Positions 1-5,810 are shown, numbered from the stretch's first letter. The stretch is DNA of 8,296 nucleotides from Bacillota bacterium (GCA_003387805.1 QGSR01000075.1:1-8296); one strand, 5' to 3'. Numbers and translations: made by a program. The notes: generated by a model from the letters alone, not told the origin.

Positions 1-367
1 CCCACCCGCCCGGGGAGGGGACGACGACCACCGCGGCAGGCTCCGGCTCCACCATCCCCAGGCGGGTGCGGGCCAGCTGCTCCACCCGTTCCAGCGAGCG
101 GCTTTGGGCCACCGCCACCGCCAGGCGGGTGTGCTCCTGCTGCACCCGCGCCAGCTCCTGCTTGGCGTCCGCCAGCTCGTAGCCGAGGGCCATCACCTGC
201 ACCCGCAGCGCGACGAATCCCGCGCCGGCGGCCAGCAGCAGCAGGCCCACCAGCGGCACCACGACAAAGGGGCTGACGGAAGGCCGCCGCACCCGCACGG
301 TGACGGTTTCGGGCCGGGGCTTCAGCGGCGGCATTTCGTAAACGTCGGATTTCAGAGCCGGTACCAA
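1..367 (-). CDS. ftsL: FtsL-type cell division protein, partial (C-terminus beyond left edge)
   Basis: About 122 codons are visible, reading leftward, and the gene leaves the window still open. The protein has a proline- and arginine-rich cytoplasmic N-terminus (residues 1-33), one membrane helix (about 34-54, rich in V, L, A and G), then a helical, probably coiled-coil segment (about 57-100). It ends with the ARTRLGMVEPEPA pattern (99-111), which is typical of FtsL/DivIC septum proteins. In known systems FtsL is a bitopic membrane protein that joins DivIC/FtsB and DivIB/FtsQ at the division site. I chose the TTG at 367 because GGAGGAG lies seven bases upstream; the first in-frame ATG is codon 12 and lacks such a site. 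The gene begins two bases after the rsmH stop, so the two are almost certainly co-transcribed. FtsL sequences diverge strongly, so the family call rests on position, topology and the LGM-P motif rather than on high identity. Confidence 0.8.
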   Translation of the reverse strand, partial: MVPALKSDVYEMPPLKPRPETVTVRVRRPSVSPFVVVPLVGLLLLAAGAGFVALRVQVMALGYELADAKQELARVQQEHTRLAVAVAQSRSLERVEQLARTRLGMVEPEPAAVVVVPSPGGW

Positions 368-369
368 GG

Positions 370-1332
370 TTATTCTCCTCCCTCGCGGCCTAGACCGGTG
401 CGCTCGGCGACCCGGAGCCGGGCGCTGCGCGCCCGTGGATTTTTCTCCAGCTCCGCGGCCCCCGGCACCACGGCCTTGCGGGTCAGGATGCGCAGCAAGG
501 GCTTTTTGCCGCACCGGCAGACGGGCACGTCGGGCGGGCATTGGCATCCTTGCGACAGCCGGGCGAACGTCTGCTTGACGATGCGATCCTCCAGCGAATG
601 AAAACTGATGACCGCGACGCGCCCGCCGGGAAGCAGCGCGTCGATCGCGGCCTCCAGCCCCTCCCGCACGGCGGCCAGCTCGTCGTTGACGGCGATGCGC
701 AGCGCTTGAAACGTGCGTTTGGCCGGGTGCGGGCCCCGGCGCCGGGCCGGGGCGGGAATCGCGTCTTTCACCGCTTCCACCAGTTGTCCGGTGGTGATGA
801 ACGGCTCCCTCTCCCGGCGGCGCACGATTTCGCGGGCGATGCGCCGGGCCCAGCGTTCCTCGCCGTACTCTCGAAAAATGCGAGTCAACTCGTCAAATGA
901 CAGAGAATTGACAAGATCAGCAGCCGTCACCCGGGAGCGCGTGTCCATGCGCATGTCCAGCGGGGCGTCGAAGCGGTACGTGAAGCCGCGCCGAGGCTCG
1001 TCCAGCTGGAACGACGACACGCCCAGGTCCAGCAGCACGCCGTGCACGCCGCTCACGCCCAGATCCGCCAAAATGCGGCGCAAATGGCGGAAATCGTCGT
1101 GCACGAAAGTGACCGCGTCCCTGAAGTCTGACAATGTCGATTTTGCTCGTTCGAGGGCCGACGCGTCCCGGTCGATGGCGATGAGGCGCCCGCCCGGCGT
1201 GACGGCGCGGGCGATGCGGAGCGCGTGGCCGCCGCCGCCCACGGTGCCGTCGACGAAAATCTGGCCGGGCTGCGGGTCCAAAAGCCGCAGCACTTCATGG
1301 AGCATGACCGGGACGTGCTCGAACTCTGCCAT
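370..1332 (-). CDS. rsmH: 16S rRNA (cytosine(1402)-N(4))-methyltransferase RsmH
   Basis: 320 residues, the usual size for the family. RsmH (MraW) uses S-adenosylmethionine to methylate N4 of C1402 in 16S rRNA, in the decoding centre of the small subunit. Visible motifs: the N-terminal HVPVMLHEVL (6-15), the SAM-binding loop DGTVGGGGH (28-36), an acidic D54 closing the second strand (IAIDRD), LLDLGVSS followed by the RGFTYRFDAPLDMRMD segment, and ISFHSLEDR (242-250). A CxC pair at 263/265 and another at 272/274 form a four-cysteine cluster common in this family. The frame is open further upstream into mraZ, but the ATG at 1332 is preceded by AGGAGG six bases away and matches the family N-terminus. 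It starts 10 bases after the mraZ stop and ends 2 bases before ftsL, as in the conserved division cluster. Confidence 0.97.
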   Translation of the reverse strand: MAEFEHVPVMLHEVLRLLDPQPGQIFVDGTVGGGGHALRIARAVTPGGRLIAIDRDASALERAKSTLSDFRDAVTFVHDDFRHLRRILADLGVSGVHGVLLDLGVSSFQLDEPRRGFTYRFDAPLDMRMDTRSRVTAADLVNSLSFDELTRIFREYGEERWARRIAREIVRRREREPFITTGQLVEAVKDAIPAPARRRGPHPAKRTFQALRIAVNDELAAVREGLEAAIDALLPGGRVAVISFHSLEDRIVKQTFARLSQGCQCPPDVPVCRCGKKPLLRILTRKAVVPGAAELEKNPRARSARLRVAERTGLGREGGE

Positions 1333-1342
1333 CGGTTTCCTC

Positions 1343-1774
1343 CTACAGGCCGAGCCCTTCCAGATTTTCCGCGATGTCTTCGAAAGAGCCCTCGGCCTGC
1401 TGGACGTATCCGTCCCAAACTTCTTTGGCCCAAATTTCCACACGATTCGAGACGCCGATGACGACCGCGTCTTTGTCCAGCCGGGCGTGGGCCCGCAGGG
1501 TCTGGGGAAGCATGATCCGGCCCTGCTTGTCCAGCTCCGCCTCGGCGGCGCCCGAAAACAAAAACCGCACGAACGCCCGGGCGTCGGCCTTGGTCAGGGG
1601 CAGCTGCTTCAGGCGCGACTCCAGCACTTGCCACTCGGACAGCGGGTACGCGAACAGGCAGCTGTCCAGTCCCCTGGTGACGATGAACCGCTGGCCCAGC
1701 CCTTCCCGGAACCTGGCGGGGATGGTCAGGCGGCCTTTGTCGTCCAGCGTGTGCTGAAATTCGCCGAGGAACAC
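1343..1774 (-). CDS. mraZ: Transcriptional regulator MraZ
   Basis: 143 residues from the GTG at 1774, the usual length of MraZ. The protein carries two SpoVT-AbrB-like half-domains: [21 protein letters not shown] near the N-terminus and [20 protein letters not shown] in the second half. Each holds the D-x-(K/Q)-G-R motif of the DNA-binding fold. MraZ forms a ring-shaped oligomer that binds tandem repeats in front of its own gene and usually represses the mra/dcw cluster. I prefer GTG 1774 over the in-frame GTG at 1792: it has GGGGGAG nine bases upstream and gives the family's short M-F-x-G-E start, whereas 1792 has no ribosome binding site and falls inside the repeat array. The gene heads the operon mraZ-rsmH-ftsL. 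I could not find a convincing sigma-A promoter directly upstream on this strand. Confidence 0.96.
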   Translation of the reverse strand: MFLGEFQHTLDDKGRLTIPARFREGLGQRFIVTRGLDSCLFAYPLSEWQVLESRLKQLPLTKADARAFVRFLFSGAAEAELDKQGRIMLPQTLRAHARLDKDAVVIGVSNRVEIWAKEVWDGYVQQAEGSFEDIAENLEGLGL

Positions 1775-1786
1775 GGCCCCAGTCTC

Positions 1787-1811
1787 CCCCACTTTGACCC
1801 ACTTTGCCCCA
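1787..1811 (-). promoter_or_regulatory. MraZ operator: three TGGGN boxes at 10-base spacing
   Basis: Read on the minus strand this is TGGGG CAAAG TGGGT CAAAG TGGGG: three TGGGN boxes separated by exactly five bases, with identical CAAAG spacers. Three TGGGN repeats with five-base spacers is the operator described for E. coli MraZ, and AAAGTG-containing repeats are described for mycoplasma MraZ. The array ends 12 bases before the mraZ GTG, next to its ribosome binding site, so bound MraZ would sit on the start of its own gene. The repeat is seen directly; binding is inferred. Confidence 0.85.
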
Positions 1812-1824
1812 CCAGTACTGCGCT

Positions 1825-1847
1825 AGTTCGGGGAAAACTCCCCAACT
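1825..1847. repeat. Inverted repeat between the two MraZ box groups
   Basis: Plus-strand arms AGTT-C-GGGG (1825-1833) and CCCCAACT (1840-1847) enclose a six-base loop, giving eight base pairs with one bulged C. The right arm overlaps the upstream TGGGN pair. It could be a leader hairpin in a mraZ transcript or a protein site. No T-run follows on the minus strand. Confidence 0.5.
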
Positions 1848-1854
1848 CCTCCCA
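1840..1854 (-). promoter_or_regulatory. Second, upstream pair of TGGGN boxes
   Basis: On the minus strand this reads TGGGA GGAGT TGGGG, two more boxes with the same five-base spacing. A degenerate TGCGC lies one further step upstream (1860-1864). The boxes start 33 bases, about three helical turns, upstream of the main array (first bases 1844 and 1811). It could be an auxiliary MraZ site or chance in G-rich DNA. Confidence 0.45.
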
Positions 1855-1900
1855 CCCGAGCGCATTTTTTTCGGGCGGCCGCCAAAAACCGGCCCTTTGC

Positions 1901-1928
1901 TTGCGCCGGCGCAGGCGTACGGTATAAT
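1901..1928 (+). promoter_or_regulatory. Sigma-A-type promoter of sufB
   Basis: A perfect TATAAT (-10, 1923-1928) lies 16 bases after TTGCGC (-35, 1901-1906; four of six consensus bases). Transcription would begin near 1935, giving a leader of about 30 bases with GAGGGGGG just before the sufB GTG. That placement excludes the ATG at 1934 as a useful start. A perfect 12-base palindrome (1902-1913) overlaps the -35 element. Confidence 0.8.
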
Positions 1929-1963
1929 AAGGAATGGATGACTTCACGAGGGGGGAACAAGCG

Positions 1964-3364
1964 GTGGCTAAGCCCGTTATCGATATTGATCAGGAATATA
2001 AGTACGGGTTTAAGGATCCGGAGGCGTACGTTTTCAAATCCGGAAAAGGCCTGACGCGTGAACTCGTTGTCGAAATCTCCGAGATGAAGGGCGAACCGGG
2101 CTGGATGACGGACTTTCGCCTGAAGGCTCTGGAGACATTTTTCAAGAAGCCCATGCCCACCTGGGGCGCGGACTTGTCCGGCGTCGACCTGGACAACATT
2201 CACTACTACGTGCGCCCCGCGGAGCGCAAGGGCCGCACGTGGGACGAAGTGCCGGAGTACATTAAGGAAACCTTTGACCGCCTGGGCATTCCGGAGGCCG
2301 AGCAAAAGTTCCTCGCCGGCGTGTCGGCGCAGTACGAGTCCGAAGTGGTCTACCACAGCATGCGGGAGGATCTGGCCCAGCAGGGCGTCATCTTCCTGGA
2401 CATGGACTCGGGCCTCAAGGAGCACCCGGACATCGTCAAAAAGTACTTCGGCACCGTGGTGCCGCCCAGCGACAACAAGTTCGCCGCGCTGAACTCGGCG
2501 GTGTGGAGCGGCGGCTCCTTCATCTACGTGCCGCCGGGCGTGAAGGTGGAAATTCCGCTGCAGGCCTACTTCCGCATCAACGCGGAAAACATGGGCCAGT
2601 TCGAGCGCACGCTCATCATCGCCGATGAAGGCAGCTTCGTCCACTACGTGGAAGGCTGCACGGCGCCCATTTACAGCTCGGACTCTTTGCACGCGGCGGT
2701 GGTGGAAATCATCGCGCTGAAGAACAGCCGCGTCCGCTACACCACCATCCAGAACTGGTCCAACAACGTGTACAACCTGGTGACCAAGCGGGCCGTGGCC
2801 TATGAAGGCGCGACCATGGAATGGGTGGACGGCAACATCGGCAGCAAGACGACGATGAAGTATCCGGCCATCTTCCTCATGGGCGAAGGCGCCCGCGGCG
2901 AAGTGCTGTCCATCGCCTTCGCGGGCAAAGGCCAGCACCAGGACGCCGGGGCGAAGATCGTGCACAACGCGCCCAACACGTCGTCCATCGTGACGTCGAA
3001 GTCCATTTCCAAGGGCGGCGGCGCGACCACCTACCGCGGGCTCATCCGGATCAACCCCAACGCCAAGGGCTCCCGCAGCAAGGTGGACTGCGACGCGCTG
3101 CTGTTCGACGACCGTTCCAAGGCGGAAACCATTCCGTACATGGACATTCTGCACGAGGACGTGGCCGTGGAGCACGAGGCCACCATCAGCAAGGTGGCGG
3201 AAGACCAGCTGTTCTACCTGATGAGCCGCGGTCTCAGCGAGGACGAGGCGACCATGATGGTCGTCCAGGGCTTCCTCGAACCGTTCACCAAGGAGCTCCC
3301 CATGGAGTACGCGGTGGAGCTGAACCGCCTCATCCAGCTCGAAATGGAAGGATCGGTGGGCTGA
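1964..3364 (+). CDS. sufB: Fe-S cluster assembly scaffold protein SufB
   Basis: 466 residues, the same length class as SufB of Bacillus. SufB works with SufC and SufD as the SufBC2D scaffold that builds Fe-S clusters with sulfur from SufS/SufU in the cytoplasm. The sequence shows the family beta-helix core and the C-terminal [12 protein letters not shown]...[10 protein letters not shown] block. C376 is followed 28 residues later by H404-E405 (VEHEA), the same spacing as the functional C405, H433 and E434 of E. coli SufB; C232 lies in the conserved EGCTAPIYS segment. The GTG at 1964 is chosen because GAGGGGGG sits eight bases upstream; an in-frame ATG at 1934 lies at the predicted transcription start. 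It has its own promoter and a terminator close behind, and no sufC, sufD, sufS or sufU lies in the window, unlike the common sufCDSUB order. Confidence 0.96.
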   Translation: MAKPVIDIDQEYKYGFKDPEAYVFKSGKGLTRELVVEISEMKGEPGWMTDFRLKALETFFKKPMPTWGADLSGVDLDNIHYYVRPAERKGRTWDEVPEYIKETFDRLGIPEAEQKFLAGVSAQYESEVVYHSMREDLAQQGVIFLDMDSGLKEHPDIVKKYFGTVVPPSDNKFAALNSAVWSGGSFIYVPPGVKVEIPLQAYFRINAENMGQFERTLIIADEGSFVHYVEGCTAPIYSSDSLHAAVVEIIALKNSRVRYTTIQNWSNNVYNLVTKRAVAYEGATMEWVDGNIGSKTTMKYPAIFLMGEGARGEVLSIAFAGKGQHQDAGAKIVHNAPNTSSIVTSKSISKGGGATTYRGLIRINPNAKGSRSKVDCDALLFDDRSKAETIPYMDILHEDVAVEHEATISKVAEDQLFYLMSRGLSEDEATMMVVQGFLEPFTKELPMEYAVELNRLIQLEMEGSVG

Positions 3365-3387
3365 GAGCGCCCGCCGCAGCATACCTG

Positions 3388-3415
3388 GGGCCGGCATTCG
3401 TCCGGCCCTTTTTTT
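3388..3415 (+). terminator. Intrinsic terminator after sufB
   Basis: GGGCCGG (3388-3394) pairs with CCGGCCC (3402-3408) around a seven-base loop and is followed directly by seven T. It begins 24 bases after the sufB stop, so sufB is probably a one-gene transcript. Confidence 0.93.
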
Positions 3416-3425
3416 GCCGTGCGCC

Positions 3426-3434
3426 AGGAGGTGA
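3426..3434 (+). other. Orphan perfect Shine-Dalgarno sequence
   Basis: AGGAGGTGA is complementary over nine bases to the 3' end of bacterial 16S rRNA. No ATG, GTG or TTG follows at a usable distance, and the next frames close quickly. It lies between the sufB terminator and the citrate synthase gene, which has its own AAAGGAG at 3498-3504. It may be the remnant of a lost gene or part of a leader. Confidence 0.5.
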
Positions 3435-3460
3435 AACAGGAAACGACGCGTCTTTAAAGA

Positions 3461-3482
3461 AAATTGGGAGCGGTACCAATTT
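3461..3482. repeat. Inverted repeat upstream of the citrate synthase gene
   Basis: AAATTGG (3461-3467) and CCAATTT (3476-3482) form a perfect seven-base inverted repeat around an eight-base centre, 31 bases before the ATG. It is AT-rich in GC-rich surroundings. It could be an operator for a dimeric regulator or a leader hairpin. No T-run follows. I see no good promoter in this gap. Confidence 0.5.
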
Positions 3483-3513
3483 CTGAGTCGGCTTCGGAAA
3501 GGAGTTTGGGGGA

Positions 3514-4635
3514 ATGTCGACCTTTAAAGCCGGACTTGAAGACATTGTCGCGCTGCGCTCGGAAATTTGCTTTATCGACGGTCAAAAGCGACAGCTGGTG
3601 TACCGCGGCTATGACATAAGCGAGCTGGTCGGCAAGGCGACCTTCGAGGAAGTCGTGTATTTGCTCTGGAACGGTCAGCTGCCGGCGGCCGCCGAGCTGG
3701 AGCGGTTCAAGGAACAGCTCGCGGCGGAAGCCGCCCTGCCCGAACAGCTGGTGGACTTCCTCAAGGCCAGCCCGAAAGACGCGGAGCCGATGGCGGTGCT
3801 GCGCACGGCGGTGTCGGCGCTGGGGCTGTTCGACCCGGACACGTCGGTGCAGGATCGCGAGGCCAACCGACGCAAGGCGGCGCGCCTTTTGGCCAAGGTG
3901 CCCGTCATCGTGGCCTACAACGGCCGCCTGCGCGAGGGCAAGGACCCGGTGCCGCCCAAGCCGGAGCTGGGCCTGGCGGCCAACTTCCTGTACATGCTGC
4001 ACGGCCGCGAACCGGATCGGATGGACGCGGAAATTTTCGACGCCGCGCTGATTTTGCACGCGGACCACGAGCTGAACGCGTCCACGTTTACGGCGCGGGT
4101 GGTGACGTCGACGCTGTCTGACGTGTACTCGGCCGTCACCGCGGCCATCGGCGCGCTCAAAGGCCCCCTGCACGGCGGCGCCAACGAGCAGGTTATGCGC
4201 ACGTTGCTGGCCATCGGCGAAGCGGACCGGGTTGACGAGTGGCTGGAGGCGGCGCTGGCACGCAAAGAGCGCATTATGGGCTTCGGCCACCGCGTCTACA
4301 AGACCGGCGACCCGCGGGCCGACTATTTGCGCCGGTTCTCGCAGCAGCTGGGCGAAAAGCGGGGCGAGACCAAGTGGTACGAGATGTCCCGCCGCCTGGA
4401 GCAGCTGATGTACGAGAAGAAAGGCCTGTATCCCAACGTGGACTTTTACTCCGCGTCCACGTACTACATGCTGGGCATTCCCATGGAGCTGTTCACGCCC
4501 ATTTTCGCCTTCAGCCGCGTGTCGGGCTGGACGGCCCACATTCTCGAACAGCTGGACGACAACCGCCTCATCCGGCCGCGGGCCGAGTACGTCGGGCCGC
4601 GGGACCAGACCTTCGTGCCTGTCGATCAGCGCTGA
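3514..4635 (+). CDS. Citrate synthase
   Basis: 373 residues, the size of the short dimeric citrate synthases of Gram-positive bacteria and archaea. It condenses acetyl-CoA and oxaloacetate to citrate at the entry of the TCA cycle. The N-terminal YRGYDISELVGKATFEEVVYLL segment is characteristic. The active site is complete: H220 in PLHGGAN, H259 in GFGHRVYK and D310 in NVDFYS. HADHELNAST (182-191) and the C-terminal FAFSRVSGWTAHILEQL are also present. The ATG at 3514 has AAAGGAG nine bases upstream. The related 2-methylcitrate synthase cannot be excluded from sequence alone, but no propionate-catabolism genes are visible, so citrate synthase is the better call. I leave the symbol empty because names for this enzyme (gltA, citZ, citA) vary between lineages. 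Confidence 0.95.
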   Translation: MSTFKAGLEDIVALRSEICFIDGQKRQLVYRGYDISELVGKATFEEVVYLLWNGQLPAAAELERFKEQLAAEAALPEQLVDFLKASPKDAEPMAVLRTAVSALGLFDPDTSVQDREANRRKAARLLAKVPVIVAYNGRLREGKDPVPPKPELGLAANFLYMLHGREPDRMDAEIFDAALILHADHELNASTFTARVVTSTLSDVYSAVTAAIGALKGPLHGGANEQVMRTLLAIGEADRVDEWLEAALARKERIMGFGHRVYKTGDPRADYLRRFSQQLGEKRGETKWYEMSRRLEQLMYEKKGLYPNVDFYSASTYYMLGIPMELFTPIFAFSRVSGWTAHILEQLDDNRLIRPRAEYVGPRDQTFVPVDQR

Positions 4636-4655
4636 GGAGAGCGGTTGTGCTTTTC

Positions 4656-4686
4656 GCGGCGCCGTCCGCCGGGCGGCGCCGCTTTT
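4656..4686 (+). terminator. Intrinsic terminator after the citrate synthase gene
   Basis: GCGGCGCCG (4656-4664) pairs with CGGCGCCGC (4674-4682), and the stem can be extended inward. Four T follow (4683-4686). The short T-run suggests partial readthrough into cutA, which starts 30 bases further on and for which I see no clear separate promoter. Confidence 0.75.
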
Positions 4687-4716
4687 GCATCTTCTTAAGG
4701 AGAGGTGGCGGCTTGC

Positions 4717-5055
4717 ATGAGCGACGCGATTCTCGTCTACGTCACCACGGCCGGCGAGGAGGAAGCGCGCCGCATCGGCCGCGCGCTGGTGGAGAAGCGG
4801 CTGGCCGCCTGCGCCAACATCGTGCCGGCCATTCACTCCGTCTACCGCTGGGAAGGAAAAGTCGTCGAAGACGGCGAGACGCTGTTGCTGCTGAAAAGCA
4901 CCCGCGACATGCTGCCCGAACTGACCGCCGCGGTGCGGGAACTGCACTCGTACTCCGTGCCGTGCGTTACGGCCTTTGACGTGGTCGGGGGCAACGCGGA
5001 CTACATTCAGTGGGTGGCCGATTCGGTAGGTCCCGAGAGCCGGGCGGCGGACTGA
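4717..5055 (+). CDS. cutA: CutA-family protein (divalent cation tolerance)
   Basis: 112 residues, the full length for the family. CutA proteins form very stable trimers with a ferredoxin-like fold related to PII signalling proteins. The name comes from copper tolerance in E. coli, but the molecular role is unsettled. The sequence matches throughout: ILVYVTT at the N-terminus, EEEARRIGRALVEKRLAACANIVP (C32), SVYRWEGKV (W45), LLLLKSTRDMLPELTAAVRELHSYSVPCV, and DYIQWV near the end. I chose the ATG at 4717, eight bases after AGAGGTGG, which gives the usual short N-terminus. An in-frame GTG at 4705 overlaps the ribosome binding site and is unlikely. The gene probably receives transcription from the citrate synthase gene through a weak terminator, and it faces the zinc-finger gene on the other strand. 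Confidence 0.95.
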   Translation: MSDAILVYVTTAGEEEARRIGRALVEKRLAACANIVPAIHSVYRWEGKVVEDGETLLLLKSTRDMLPELTAAVRELHSYSVPCVTAFDVVGGNADYIQWVADSVGPESRAAD

Positions 5056-5090
5056 GCCGCCGGGCCCGCGCCGCCTGCGGGCGCCATGGC

Positions 5091-5143
5091 AGGTGCGCCG
5101 TGCCGCCCCGCGCCGAAGCTGCGGCCGCCGCGGCGGCGCACCT
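5091..5143. repeat. Long inverted repeat in the convergent cutA / zinc-finger gap
   Basis: AGGTGCGCCG (5091-5100) is the exact reverse complement of CGGCGCACCT (5134-5143). Inside it, CCGCG (5108-5112) can pair with CGCGG (5129-5133). The structure could slow transcription from both sides, but neither strand has a T-run directly after it, so it is not a classic intrinsic terminator. The rest of the 5056-5172 gap shows no gene. Confidence 0.55.
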
Positions 5144-5172
5144 TCCGCTCCCCCGCTTTTCCCCGCCGCCGG

Positions 5173-5355
5173 TCAGCTGCGGGTGGCGCCCAGCAAGTCT
5201 TTGTACGTATCGATGTCCATGCCGATCCCGACCCGGGGCGCGGTCACGTCCGAGCCGTTGCGCTCCGCACACGTGACACACCGCCTCGTCTCGGGCAGCG
5301 CCTGCAGCCGTTCCCGCGAGATCGGTTTTCCGCAAATTTCACATAGCCGTTCCAA
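5173..5355 (-). CDS. Small DksA/TraR-like C4 zinc-finger protein
   Basis: 60 residues. Cysteines 5, 8, 26 and 29 make a CxxC-x17-CxxC zinc ribbon with the spacing of the DksA/TraR finger; the segment CGKPISRERLQALPETRRCVTC is typical of that family. The N-terminal coiled coil that DksA inserts into the RNA polymerase secondary channel is absent, so only the zinc module and a short tail (DVTAPRVGIGMDIDTYKDLLGATRS) remain. The function is therefore unknown; contact with RNA polymerase is possible but not shown. The TTG at 5355 starts directly before the first motif, with AAGGCGGTGA ending six bases upstream; a TTG start with a very similar AAGGCCGGTGA site occurs at pepF. The gene follows the sspF terminator, so it needs its own promoter somewhere in 5356-5511, where I see no convincing element. 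Confidence 0.8.
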   Translation of the reverse strand: MERLCEICGKPISRERLQALPETRRCVTCAERNGSDVTAPRVGIGMDIDTYKDLLGATRS

Positions 5356-5511
5356 ATGCCATCACCGCCTTCTCGACGCGGCATCGGGGAGATATCCCTG
5401 ACTATTCCGCCCACGTGGCAAACGTTCGACAAACAGGGCCGGTTCCCTGCCGAACGCAGCCCCGGGCCCTCTTCCGCGCCGCCGGCGGAAAGGGGTGGCC
5501 GAGAAGACAAG

Positions 5512-5537
5512 AAAAAGCCCCCGGCAACGCCGGGGGC
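5512..5537 (-). terminator. Intrinsic terminator after sspF
   Basis: On the minus strand GCCCCCGGC, loop GTT, GCCGGGGGC, then five T (5516-5512). The nine-base-pair stem begins six bases after the sspF stop. It is the strongest hairpin in the window and isolates sspF from the zinc-finger gene downstream. Confidence 0.93.
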
Positions 5538-5543
5538 CGGAGG

Positions 5544-5744
5544 TCAGCGCCATCCGTGCCGCAGCCGCCGGGGCTGCTGCGCCAGCTGCCGCTCCGCGCG
5601 CTCAATGGCCGCCCTCACCAGGGAACCGGCTTCGCGCGCCGTGATCTCGCCCCAGTCTCCGGGACGGACTTTGTGGGCAAAGCCCAGTTCCTGCGCCAGC
5701 TCGTATTTGAGGGCGTCCGACATGACGCCGCGGCGACGAGCCAT
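5544..5744 (-). CDS. sspF: Alpha/beta-type small acid-soluble spore protein, SspF-like
   Basis: 66 residues. It matches the minor alpha/beta-type SASP SspF of Bacillus: RRRGVMSDALKYELAQELGF (3-22) followed by WGEITAREAGSLVRAAIERAERQL (31-54). Such proteins coat DNA in the forespore and protect it from UV, heat and chemicals. They are cut during germination by the Gpr protease, usually within the E-(I/L)-A type segment, here probably near E15-L16. The SspF type has W-G-x-I in place of the longer glycine-rich middle of the major SASPs, as here. The C-terminus has an extra basic tail (PRRLRHGWR). The ATG at 5744 has GGAGGTG eight bases upstream. A candidate forespore promoter precedes it and a strong terminator follows, consistent with a single-gene spore transcript. 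It is direct evidence that the host belongs to an endospore-forming lineage. Confidence 0.9.
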   Translation of the reverse strand: MARRRGVMSDALKYELAQELGFAHKVRPGDWGEITAREAGSLVRAAIERAERQLAQQPRRLRHGWR

Positions 5745-5764
5745 GGATGCAGCACCTCCAGGGC

Positions 5765-5794
5765 TAGTATGCCCTCTGCCCCGGGCGCCGACGC
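5765..5794 (-). promoter_or_regulatory. Candidate sigma-G (forespore) promoter of sspF
   Basis: On the minus strand CATACTA (5771-5765) matches the sigma-G/sigma-F -10 form CATnnTA. The -35 candidate GCGTC (5794-5790), 18 bases upstream, matches poorly. Transcription starting near 5758 would leave a leader of only about 14 bases, with the start falling at the ribosome binding site, which is tight. The call rests on the -10 match and the spore gene behind it. Confidence 0.4.
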
Positions 5795-5810
5795 GAGGGC
5801 CGGCGCCGGG

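Noticed and set aside
1775..1792. GTG at 1792 as the mraZ start
   Set aside because: The codon lies inside the TGGGN repeat array, has no ribosome binding site, and would add residues the family lacks. GTG 1774 fits better.
1819..1871. Plus-strand TGCGC...GCGCA pair followed by seven T, as a terminator
   Set aside because: The arms are only five bases, 36 bases apart, and no plus-strand gene lies upstream. On the minus strand the same run is an A-tract, possibly upstream promoter DNA.
713..1927. A 404-codon plus-strand frame opposite rsmH and mraZ
   Set aside because: It is antisense to two conserved genes and their operator, and its protein is Ser- and Arg-rich shadow sequence.
1934..1963. 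ATG at 1934 as the sufB start
   Set aside because: It sits at the predicted transcription start of the TATAAT promoter and has no ribosome binding site; GTG 1964 has a strong one.
1823..3397. A 524-codon open frame on the minus strand opposite sufB
   Set aside because: Composition is His-, Val- and Arg-rich without motifs, and sufB on the other strand is an unmistakable, full-length family member.
3454..4947. A 497-codon minus-strand frame opposite citrate synthase and cutA
   Set aside because: Antisense shadow of two well-conserved genes, with no ribosome binding site or domain.
5472..5490. TTCCGC/GCGGAA inverted repeat upstream of the zinc-finger gene
   Set aside because: Six-base arms in GC-rich DNA are expected by chance and no promoter or T-run is attached.
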